From Hydractinia symbiolongicarpus (lineage: Eukaryota > Cnidaria > Hydrozoa > Anthoathecata > Hydractiniidae): a stretch of DNA of 64,000 nt. The notes below the pieces were generated by a model, which saw only the letters and a list, made by a program, of their open reading frames with translations, was not told the origin of the DNA and searched no databases. The stretch lies in contig NC_079886.1 in the NCBI RefSeq assembly GCF_029227915.1, positions 8,866,001 to 8,930,000 on the forward strand, given 5' to 3'. The translations under genes were made by a program, and so were the position numbers. This document shows, piece after piece, positions 12,801 to 22,857 of this stretch (the first letter of the stretch is position 1; the number at the start of each line of letters is the position of its first letter).

Positions 12801-15589
12801 CGCCATTAATAAACCTTTAAATATCTCTTCAAATCTCTGGAAATCACTTGTTCCTATACATTTTCTTGGCAGCATTTCAAGCTCTCCACAATAGAGGCAA
12901 TGGGTAAACAAATTCTAAAGAACAAATTTTTGTTTAAAAGGGTCTTTCCTGACGTCATCACAATTAATTGCTAAAACTATTTGCTTAGCTCTTTTTTGCA
13001 TGCAAATTATACACAGGATGTTATACATTATACGATCCCAGTGAAAAAGGTTCGGTGTGGTGTGTTTAGCTACGGAAACAACGTCCATTACAAAACGACA
13101 TTTTTAGTTTGCCAACATTTTGTCACAAACTTCTACTTTTGTTGTTTTTGTGTTTTTGTTTTGTTGTTTTGTGTTTCTTTAGTCCGCTGCAACGCTCAGC
13201 AAGTTGACAATAAATCGATGGTTGAAGTTAAAGATGAAAAAAATCCTAATGGTGAGCATTGATATTATTAGTCTGTCTGTTTATCTTTAATTTTTTTTTG
13301 TGCTGTTTTCTTGTTGTCGTGTTTCGACGTTTCTATTTTGGATTTTTCTTAACCAGCTTTTTGTTTTGCTAAAGATTGGGTTTTTCTGACATTGATTTTG
13401 TTTTGTCCAGGGGATTTTATCATTTCATATTTCATTCGGGTAGCGAGTTGTTTGAAATACAAACGTGTCCATTTTTTGACAGCTAGTTTACACCGGTTTC
13501 TTACGGCAGCCGAACTTTCATAAAAAATAAATAATAATACGCAAGAAGTGTGGGAGAACCGAAAGAAGAAAGAAAGGAGGTTCTTATTTTTGTTGGTATT
13601 TAGACATTGCTCGTTCAGATTCGTATCAAAACATATTTTTAAAGGCTTTTTATGCTTTTGGATTTAGGTTAGCTAGTTCGGCAAGTCAAACTGTTTTTTT
13701 TTTCTTTCTATAGACTCACATTTTTATCTTAATATTTGCAAACAACACATGAAGCCATATATTTTTAATTGTTTTTTAAGGAACAGAACAATACCAATCG
13801 AGAGTATCACGAGCTTCCCCTGCCTCCTTGCCCCGACAAGCCGGTCAGAATGTAGATAAATGGAAATAGTTCTCCCTGGAGTGTGCGAATTCTCAAGGAG
13901 ATTCTACAGCGTACAACAACTTCGCAGACAGGGTTTCCTAGAATACAAGATCTTAATAAAAAGATTGAAATCCAGTCCTATCCCTTCTTTCCGCTCTTTA
14001 GTGAAAATCCTATTTAACGCCCTACATAGTTTCAAAGTCCCGTTCAAGCTGACAAAAAAAATTTTTTTAATTTTTTTGGCATATTCGCCTCCTGGCTACA
14101 TTCTCTTTATTACTTTTTCAAGGTTGATATATATAGTACATTACCTAGCTAAGAAAAGAATTTATTATATGGTAGACGTGGATTTTTTCTTCAGCATAAG
14201 GTATCGCTAATCACAATCATATATCCTCTGTTAAGTTCTTAAACTTTAGTCCGCAGATGACCGTCACTATGAGATTTGGCACCAGGTTGTCTATCGGCAA
14301 TGCTATTTGGGAAGTTTTTGTTACAGTGTAATTCTTTGCGTTTTTTGTGCTATATTCTAAAAACGAATCTACAAAGATGACTGACAGATATATAGTAAAT
14401 ATTTAGTAGATAAGTGTTAAGGTTTCTAGAATGTCTTTGTAGTATCTCCCTTAAACGCGATTGTGGCAGTGTTAAATTTGTTCTGCTATCGCAAAAATGC
14501 GTTACCCATATGCAACTTCTAAATTATAGCCTAATTTAGTTATTTGTTCCAAGTAATAACTATTACAGAATAAACAAATTCGGGAGCCACGTTTTCATGC
14601 TTGGTTTTAAGATTATATCTCGACAGAAGGGAAAATGACCAATCGGGTTTAAGCTTTTTCACTTTTTTCCAAGCATTTTGTGGTAAAACACGAAGATAAT
14701 TATTTACAAATTTGTTGTCCCTGCTTTAACGTAAACCTAAGATAAGAAATACATTTCCTAATAAAAACATCTGAGTAATTTTTAGCTTAGCACGACGCTA
14801 TGTAGATAAACAAATAAGTTACTAAGTCAAAAGTAAGTTATTGTAAAGAAAGTTTTAGTTTCCAACAATTTGCAAGTCAATGGCTCTAAAAAATGTTTTT
14901 ATTTCAACAGATTTCTGCAAAGGTAAAGAAGATGGAAATTATGCAAACGTTGCAAAATGTACAGCCTTTATATCATGTGTGAATCAAAAGCCTTACTTCA
15001 AAACCTGTTCAGATGGTCTTCTCTTTAACGCAAAAATCAACCAATGCGAATATCGAAGCAATGTAAACTGTGATACTAGGATGACAAATAACGAAGGGAC
15101 AAATCTTAGTGGCGGAGGGAATAATACCGAACCTATGCAAGATGGTATGCTTTTCTTGTTGCTGTGGCTGTTCTTTTTGTTATTTGCTTTTGTTGTCGTG
15201 TTTGTTTTGTGTTTGTGTTTTTGGTTTTGGTTTTGTTTTTGCTTTCCATATTGTTGTTGTTGTTGTTGTTGTTTTTGTTGTTGATGATGATTTTGTTGAT
15301 GGTGATGGTGGTGGTGGTGATGGTGGTGATGGTGGTGCTAATAGGGTGGTCTATTTCTTTTCTTTCAGGAGTGTGCAAAACCGATGGGCGAGTGTTTCAA
15401 AGAAAGGAGAAGTTTAGAGATAAAGCGTGTACTGCAAGATGCAAATGCGAAGGCCCGGATTTTCATTGCGTGTCCTTATGTCCCCCATCACTACCAAATT
15501 GTGGAATTGAAAAATATTTTGAAAAACAGGTTATGGTTTCACAAGACCCACTGTGTTACTGCACGTATCGTTTCTGCTCCGCGAAGTGA
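9875..15589 (+). CDS. Secreted single-CBM14 plus VWC-like protein, paralog A
   Basis: Four exons: 9875-9917, 13183-13251, 14911-15144, 15369-15589. All introns are phase 1 and the total is 188 aa. Exon 1 encodes most of a signal peptide (MLAFTFVVFLVVAA); exon 2 completes it (VRCNAQQ) and adds a charged linker. Exon 3 holds one six-cysteine CBM14 domain (about residues 38-95) starting FCKGKEDGNY, then a Gly/Asn linker. Exon 4 is the ten-cysteine VWC-like domain, ending in a CYCTYRFC motif. It is closely related to the genes at 18797 and 22858. Intron 1 is about 3.2 kb, against 0.12 kb in the 18797 copy, because it contains a decayed retroelement. Intron 2 also has about 1.1 kb not found in that paralog. 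Likely role: extracellular chitin binding (inferred from family). Confidence 0.87.
9975..13100 (+). mobile_element. Decayed reverse-transcriptase retroelement inside intron 1 of paralog A
   Basis: Boundaries come from aligning the intron to the short intron of the 18797 paralog: homology stops after TTTATGCT near 9970 and resumes at ATTTTGTCACAA near 13113. Inside, pieces of one protein can be read in shifting frames. They include a PSGFDVDSF segment and an IGIGEILRRVM segment (10540-10740), the RT core EGTTQGDPVAIAMYTIG (about 10990-11045), a thumb-like region with FGGLGI (11339-11700), then a CVCG...HN.IRDVTAE zinc-ligand-like region and an ARGF motif (11860-12120). Many stops and frameshifts show it is dead. 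The protein resembles a multicopy cnidarian RT family known to me from memory. I could not assign a clade, and no LTRs or target-site duplications were found. Confidence 0.7.
13420..14540. other. Extra ~1.1 kb segment in intron 2 of paralog A
   Basis: This is absent from the matching intron of the 18797 paralog, where flanking homology is continuous (GACATTGATTTT side and the ATTCGGGAGCCACGTTTT side). No terminal repeats or protein motifs were recognised. The 116-residue open frame at 13860-14210 lacks recognisable domains. It is either an insertion here or a deletion in the other copy. Confidence 0.45.
15245..15340 (+). repeat. GTT and GATGGTG microsatellites in the last intron of paralog A
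   Basis: A run of TTG/GTT trinucleotides is followed by GATGGTG-type units, immediately before the VWC-like exon. Equivalent GTT-rich tracts lie in the same intron of the other two paralogs. Confidence 0.85.
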
Positions 15590-16600
15590 CGAGGTTTTCT
15601 AGGTTGAAACAAGCATTTTAAGTTATAATTGAGGTTGCGAGATATCCAATGTTATTGTAACGGAAATATATGTATATATTGACATTAAAATTGCTGTGCA
15701 TTCTCTTTGGAAGTGGTTGAACTGTCCTAATGTCTTAATATTATTCATCATTATCATGTAAAATATCTCCAACGTGATTGGCTAAGAGGAGAGACGTAAA
15801 TACAATACCTCATATTCTACATGTAAAATATAACCGCGTAAAGTTTGAAGGGGACCGGGTATTTAGAGATAAAACAACTCAGTTTAAAAAAAATAATTGA
15901 AAATTTGTAAAAGGATTTTAAATGTTATTAAAAAAAAAGATTTTGAAAACGCATCTGTCATATATGTAAACAAATATTCTTGTCTTTAATTTTGTCTGTC
16001 CATGACATGCAAATTTTGATTGACCACAAATTTCTACGTGTTCATAAAAGAACGTCCGCCGTTAGGAGTGTTCACTTTTCAAATTTTTTTTATCATGAGG
16101 AAACAGTTGATGTACTTAGGATTGGTTTTAGCTCTACTATCATACTCCTTCTTAGTAAACAACTTTCAACAGCATTCCAAGAATTCTTTTTTCCTTCGTT
16201 TGAACAAGTTTAAGTGACTATAATAGGCAACTATTTCAAGCTGAATTGTTTTGCTGATGAGTTTATGTTTTTTTTTTTTAGCATATATGGATTCAAAAAG
16301 AATATATGATCAAGATAACTCTCACGAAATTTGAGTTATGTGCGGTGCCCTGAAGTTTGGTGTTCACCTTGCCCAAAAAATTCATTGCAAAACCACATCA
16401 CGACGTATTTCATGTTAATGTGCCACGAAATTGTTAGTCTATTGCGTTAATTTTTTAGGCAATGGAGAATGAAGAGTGTCCATGTTTCATCGCAAAATTG
16501 TTTCTGTAACAAGTGGTGTTTTTAAACTTCAATAAATTTCGACAACCTTTCTTTATCCCCCCCCAAAAAAGTTGTTGTAAAATGCATGTAAAACGATTAA
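15590..16600. repeat. 3' flank of block A, duplicated downstream of paralog C
   Basis: The sequence around 15700-16260 matches 25140-25930 after the 22858 gene. Shared landmarks are GTTGCGAGATA after the stop, CGCATCT..ATATGTAAACAAA and TTGTCTGTC.ATGAC. The duplication unit therefore included about 0.6 kb of 3' flank. I see no gene here. Confidence 0.55.
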
Positions 16601-18780
16601 AGTTTAACCATTAGTAGAAAACTCAATAGTTTTTGGAACGACTCCTTCCCTGGTTAAAAAATAATTAGCTTTTAAAAACTTGAGGCGCAGATGGTTCATG
16701 TTTGGTACTTTTGGGTATACGAAGGATAAGACGCAAACGAATAAGTAAGAGCAATTCCTAAAATTCAAATCAACTAGAGCAAACTGAGAATAAAAGTCAC
16801 CACTGAGAACAAGCCAGCGTGGTTACATCTTACCCTTTCAAAAAGTACCAGAATTAAGTATATTTATTCGGGGGAGTCGGGTCAGTCGCACTCAACATAA
16901 AAGATTTCCCAATAATGATTACGTGAGTAAAAACAATAGAAGTAACCAATCAAAAATTACGGTTAGTATTATGAGCGCGGGAAACTCATTTGCGCCCCAG
17001 CGTAATTTTTCCCACCTCAACTTTCGACTTCTCTGTGGTAGGAAAATTTATGTTGCGTCTCCTGGCCATTGTGCCGTGAATTGTTTCTCTGTCGCAAATG
17101 AGTCCTGATGCGGATAGTTTCGTGACCCCGACGTAGAAGGTTTGATAACATTTAGCTTGGAAGTCAGAACTTTTTTATACTTTTATGACCATTCGAAACA
17201 GCGCTAATGTTTCTACAAAACAACAACTAACAAGAAACACGTGCAATAAAATCTACCAATCTTGTACGTCAAAAAATTGACAACACCAACAGTTACGTGG
17301 TATTTGTATCATGCTCAACGTGAGAGCGCTAATAGAGCAGCGATAGATTTGTAAAAATTTGTTTTGATATTGAAAATATAGGTGAGTAAAAGATTTATAA
17401 ATTACTGTTTTGTTTAAAATAATGTTAACTTTAGTATCTATTAAGGTTGCAGCAATTTGTAGGTATAAATAAGTACTCAAAGTAATTTCTTTCTTAATTT
17501 TTTGCTTCTGTTATGTACCAGTGGTGTATAAAATCCATACATCATTTAAAAAATTTAAGGAACAAAAATTTACTAAGGAAAGTCCTAGTTTACTCAAAAA
17601 GGAAACGAAACTTGGAAACTGGCAACTTAGGAAGCTCTAGCTATCGTAGTAAAAGGTTTCAAACTATGGAGAAGACAACATGATCAAATCAAAAACATAA
17701 CAAACTAAGCTTCAGAAGTACCATTTTTAGTGTTTCGGGTCGTATTTTTTTACCATCATTATTATTGTTTTGTATAATTTACTATCGTTTTATAACCTCA
17801 ATATTATTCAATAAAAAATATTTAAAAAAAAATTCTTGTAAAACACTGGGACCATCAATTACACAGTGTTTCTAATTAAATAATAAAATTTCAAATGTAA
17901 ACCACCAGACAACCACACACGTAAAGGCAACCACACAAAAATTTTGGTAAGGTAAAAATATTTTAAGGGTAAGATATGAGCTACAATATATTTGTTGAAC
18001 GTATTTACAAATCTTTGTACTGAATATGAGCGCGCGCAAAATAATTTTGTGTATTTATTTATTAAATTATCCGCGAGCATTAATAATAGTTTATTACCGT
18101 TTATAACACGTACTCGCATTCTAATTGTTTGTTACTAAAGTATATAACAGGATTACTATTAACACATTAGTTTGGATTTCAACTTACACAGTAATTCCGT
18201 ACACATAATTACTTAGCCACAAAGCTTATCATAAACTATGTACGAGAAAGGGAGGATAATTATGTTTTGTTGTATTAAATAAAAAGTGTGTCATTAACAA
18301 AAGACTTCCCCAAAAATACTTTGCACTGATTTCATTTCTTCATGAAGACAGCTCATTGATAAGTGTCTTGAATTTCACTGGAAACTCCTGCATTTATAGT
18401 CAAATTTTCCCCAATCCATTTCAACTTCCAACTCAGTACTCCAATGATAAGTAACCCGAGTAATCCATGCGAACTTGTAGTACGTGTTATAAAAATTAAT
18501 AAACTATTATTAATGCTTGCGGATAATTTAATAAATAAATAACTAAAATTTTATCTCGAGAACATACTTACTGCACACGCAGCCCAATAAGACTATAAAT
18601 TTTTTTCTTTATCTTGAAAAAATATTTACCGCAATAATCAAAAACGAGGCTCAACTAAAAAGTAGTATTGTTTATATAAAATGCATATTTATATATATTA
18701 TTTATTGTAAACCAAGTATTATTTATTTATATTTTGTGTTTTATGTTACATTATGGTTTGTCACTGTTTCTATTCTTTGT
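16600..18780 (+). repeat. Upstream part of tandem-duplicated block B
   Basis: Homologous to 7241-9830 and shortened by several deletions. It carries the same landmark blocks, plus a 60-nt inverted copy (18053-18112 and 18481-18540) not present in block A. No coding exon was recognised. Confidence 0.65.
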
Positions 18781-18796
18781 CTAGCTACAAGATAAA

Positions 18797-19967
18797 ATGT
18801 TAGCATTCACCCCTGTTGTGTTTTTTGTTGTAGCTACAGGTAAGAATCTCCAGAAATTTGCAAATGTATTCTTTTTGTCTGCAATGTTTATGCTGTTTAG
18901 CCGATATTTTGTCACAACCTTTTTAGTTTTTTTTCCTTTTGTTGTTTTGCGTTTTTTTAGTTCGCTGCAACGCTCAGCAAGATGACAATAAACCGATGGT
19001 TGAAGTTGAAGAACAAAAAGATCCTTACAGTAAGCATTGATATAAATGGTCTGTCTGTTTATCTTTAATATATATTTTCTTTGTACCGTTTTCTTGTTGT
19101 CGTTTTTCGATGTTTCTATTTCAGATTTTTTGAACGTCCTTTCCGATAGGTAACACAAGAAATGTTTATATTCTCAATAGATCTTAACTAACAATCCTTT
19201 TGTTTTGATAAACATTTGATTTCTCGACATTGACATTTTTTCGTCAACTTATTTCCTTGAACTAAGATTGTAAAATAATCAAATTCGGAAGCCACGTTTT
19301 TATTTTTGGTTATGTGATTGGTTCTGCACAGAAGCGAAAATGACCAATCAGTTTTATCCTTTTTCACATACCTCCAAACAACATTTAGCGTGAAAATGAA
19401 CATAATTATTTATTAATTTGTTGTTCCAGCTCTTACGTAAACGTAGGATAAAACTTTAACGCTATTTAGATAAAGCTACATTTGTTTAAAGTAGAAATTT
19501 TGCATTAAAAATATGTTGCACAAGATAATTGATTTATGATTGGCTTCGTTTCCAAAACTTTCAAGTTATCGCCTATAAAACTGTTTATATCTTGACAGAT
19601 TTCTGCAAAGGTAAAGAAGATGGAAATTATCCAAACCCAGCAAAGTGTACAGGCTTCATATCATGTGTGAATCAAAATCCATATTTTCAACCATGTCCAG
19701 GTGGTCTTTTTTTTAACGCAAAAACCAGCCAATGCGATTACCCAAGCAATGTAGACTGTAATACTGTAATGACAAATGACGGAGGAACAAATAATAATGG
19801 TGGAGGAAATAATAACCAACTCATGCAAGATGGTATGCCTTTCTTTTTGCAATTTTATTGTTGTTGTTGTTCGTGGTGCATTTGTTGTTGTTTTTGTTGT
19901 TGCTATTGTTGTTGTTGTGGCTTTTCTTGATGCTATTGTGTCTGTCACCATTGTGGCTGTTGTCATC

Positions 19968-20004
<37 letters not shown>

Positions 20005-20355
20005 ATGTCGTTGTCTTCGTTGATGGTGTTGTTGATGTTGATGTTGTTGGTGTCATCGTTGATGTTGTATTGATTTTTCAATGTGTTGCTGTAGTCGCTG
20101 TATTTTAAAACGTTTTCTCTATCTTTAGGAGTGTGTCAAGTCGACGGCCAAACATTTCGAAGAAATGAAAACTTCATCAATAAAGCATGCACGAATAGAT
20201 GTACTTGTGATGGCCCTAGATACTTATGTTATTCCTTATGTCCCCCATTAGAACAAACATGCGCAAATAAAAACGACCGCGTGGAAAAACAGGTCATGGT
20301 GTCACAAGATCCTTTGTGTTACTGCACGTATGTTCTATGCCCCACTACGAAATAA
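18797..20355 (+). CDS. Secreted single-CBM14 plus VWC-like protein, paralog B
   Basis: Four exons: 18797-18839, 18961-19029, 19599-19832, 20129-20355. All introns are phase 1 and the total is 190 aa. The signal peptide (MLAFTPVVFFVVAT) runs over the exon 1/2 junction into VRCNAQQ. One CBM14 domain (FCKGKEDGNYPN start, six cysteines) is followed by a linker with Asn/Gly runs. The VWC-like domain has ten cysteines and ends in CYCTYVLC. This is the most compact of the three tandem copies and shows the ancestral intron sizes. Asp/Glu-rich linkers flank the chitin-binding module. Function is inferred as extracellular chitin binding. Confidence 0.88.
19855..20095 (+). repeat. GTT/GATGTT microsatellite in the last intron of paralog B
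   Basis: About 230 bases of GTT, GTTGAT and TGATGTTG units fill the intron before the VWC-like exon and generate spurious poly-Val/Leu and poly-Asn frames on both strands. Confidence 0.85.
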
Positions 20356-20475
20356 AAATATTGCAATGGAGACGGGACACAAATATTTACAATTTAAATT
20401 TTCAACGAAAACTTCAAACGATCGTTTTAGGATATAACAAACACGTTTTACATACGTAACTAAAAATTTATTAAA

Positions 20476-20481
20476 AATAAA
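20476..20481 (+). terminator. Poly(A) signal of paralog B
   Basis: AATAAA about 120 bases after the stop codon at 20355. Another AATAAA-like string overlaps the stop itself, so which one is used is unknown. Confidence 0.4.
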
Positions 20482-20588
20482 ATAGTTGTAGAACTGTGGA
20501 AAAAATTAACAAGCTGTCTGTGTCATTTTCCTTCCATCCAATTGCCTCCATGTTTTTTCGATGGATTTTACTTTGGTTGGTATAACTT

Positions 20589-21109
20589 CCCAGCCGGCAC
20601 AAGACGTCGTTAAGACGTCTTAAGATGTCTTTTTTAAATCTTCTGTTAAAAACCACTATTAAGATTTCTTTAATTCCTCTTCTTAAGAACTTTTTCCAAA
20701 AGACATCTTTTATACGTCTTTTGAAATAAAATAAATTCGAATCTTGTAGTATGCGCATTTTACACTTTTTTGTTTTATTATTACGTTGTAATTTTGCTTT
20801 CCTGCACTTCCTGGCGGATATTCTTCGATGAAAATTGGCGATATTTTAATGAAAGCATCAAAGAGATGCTGTACGTCTCGCAATGAATAGGTAAAGGTAT
20901 AATTTCTTGTACTGTTCATGATGAAATACACTCTCCTGAATAGTTCATTTCTACTCATCTTTAATTTTAATTTTCGTCAGGATCTTCACTACTACATTCA
21001 TGGCGCAAGCCAATTTAAAAGGCACGGACAAATCAGCGCTAAAAAGACGTCTTTTGAAATGCGGAAGATCTCTAAAAGACGTCTTTTAGAGCTGTTTGTG
21101 CCAGCTGGG
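20589..21109. mobile_element. Non-autonomous DNA transposon (MITE-like), 521 bp
   Basis: The ends are imperfect inverted repeats: CCCAGCCGGCACAAGACGTC on the left, and a right end whose reverse complement begins CCCAGCTGGCACAA. The interior carries many GACGTCTT/AAGACGTC and AAAAGAC units near both ends. It has no transposase. It lies in the 3' flank of paralog B. Superfamily is unassigned because no target-site duplication could be fixed. Confidence 0.6.
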
Positions 21110-22850
21110 TTCCATAGCATTTATCCAACTGTAAGTGGGAATAGGGACGACGTCGTTTTCATGTTACGATGTTTTAACATCAGCATTTTCAGGGCGTTTC
21201 ATTTTATGTCGGCCACTGTTACAGATGATTGCACAAACGAGTTTACTGAAGAATTAACTTCTTAATACAAAATAGTTTTGGGCGCTTATTTGATATGAGA
21301 GAAGACGGCAAAAAACCCTAGTGACAAGGGCGGTTTTGGGCGTACAATACTTTGAAAAAAGGGTTTTGTTTGACATTTTACTCCCTTGTCGAGTATTGAA
21401 GGGCGATCATAGTAATAACATTTGTCCAATATGTTATGTAAAAACAGGGTAAGGTTTAAGCGAACGACCTGCCACATGCTTCTATATTATATTAGAAGAG
21501 AAAAGAACATTTCACATCTGGCTGATCTACTAATACATACAACGCACTATGGTATGCAAGACCTCACTGATCTTAGTGACCCTTAGGGATATGTAAAGAA
21601 CAGGGCAAAAACTAAGTCCACTTTCACAGCAAATGTCCTCATCTTACGCCATTAATAAATATTTGGGATTTGCAGAAACAAGAAATGAAAATTTTATGTG
21701 AAGTTTCGTGAAGAATTTTAATGAAAGAAAGACTTTCGAGAAGAAGATTTTGCCTAAAATAATCTTTTACAAAGGTTTTAAAGAAAGGTCTGGCCCCCCA
21801 TCTTCATTATGTTAGTATAGAACAGTCGTATAAATTACTGACTAGATACAACGTCCGAGAAATAATAAACAACAATTACAAACAACAGACAACGAGAAAT
21901 ACTAATGAGAGGGCACACCTGTCGAAACTTTGCGTCAAAATATTGACAACATGAACAGATGAGCTGTATTGTATCATGCTCAATAGCAGGGCAGTGATAG
22001 TTCCGCAATACATTTGTAAAAGTCGCTTTGATTAGAAAGCTTGGTAAGTAAAGTTTAACAGCTTATCTATATTTTTCTTTTTGTTGTTGTTGCACAGATC
22101 TTACGTTTGGAAGCTGCTGAAAATAAATCACAATTTATTCGTTGTGAAGTTAAAAAGACTAATTTATTGTAAGATAGCGACTGGTCTTCTTGTTGTTTGG
22201 AACTCTAATTATACTTTCTACGGTTAGTTTCCTTCTTAAAAATCTTTATTTTTATCTCTTACTAAGATTAATCTGACTTCTGATACATAAGGCGGTATGC
22301 AGCTCAAAATACTAACCTTAAAAAGTGGGAATGCAAATGTAGACACAGACTATACAAGTTAAATAAGGTAATTTTTTGGGTAGTGTTACTCAAAACAGAA
22401 GCTTTACCTTTCAAATCACCAATCATATTGTAACACAGTAGCTACTTAACACGTGCCAAAAGGAATGTTTCCATCTGTTTGAATATATTGTGCGCAATAT
22501 TTGCACAATAAATTGTAGTAACTGGCGTACAATTCTGTACAGTTATATACAAGAAAGATATAAATAATTCACACTTTTGTTTCAATTATGCTTAAATGCG
22601 CAGAAAACAAAAAGGATATTCAATTTCTTAAAATGATTTAATGGGAACCTGCCACTAGTTTTTTCAAATCAAACTGATTTGATTTATACAAACTTGTGAG
22701 TTTTAAAGTCACAACATATTGCACGTCGTGGTTACATCTGTTGAATATCTCCTACAAATATATTGTGTAGAATTTATTACAGCAGCGAAAACTTCTATTA
22801 AGAATGCTGCGATAAAATATTATACCGTTCCTATTCTTTACTAGCTACAA
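21110..22850. other. Intergenic; contains the upstream part of duplicated block C
   Basis: From about 21830 the sequence resembles blocks A and B (a GTCAAAATATTGACAAC block, then TGTATCATGCTC), but it is more diverged and only about 0.9 kb separates this landmark from the next ATG. The first ~700 bases show no feature. Confidence 0.5.
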
Positions 22851-22857
22851 GTTGAAA

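Noticed and set aside
13860-14210. 116-residue + strand frame in intron 2 of paralog A
   Set aside because: No domain, inside sequence absent from the paralogous intron.
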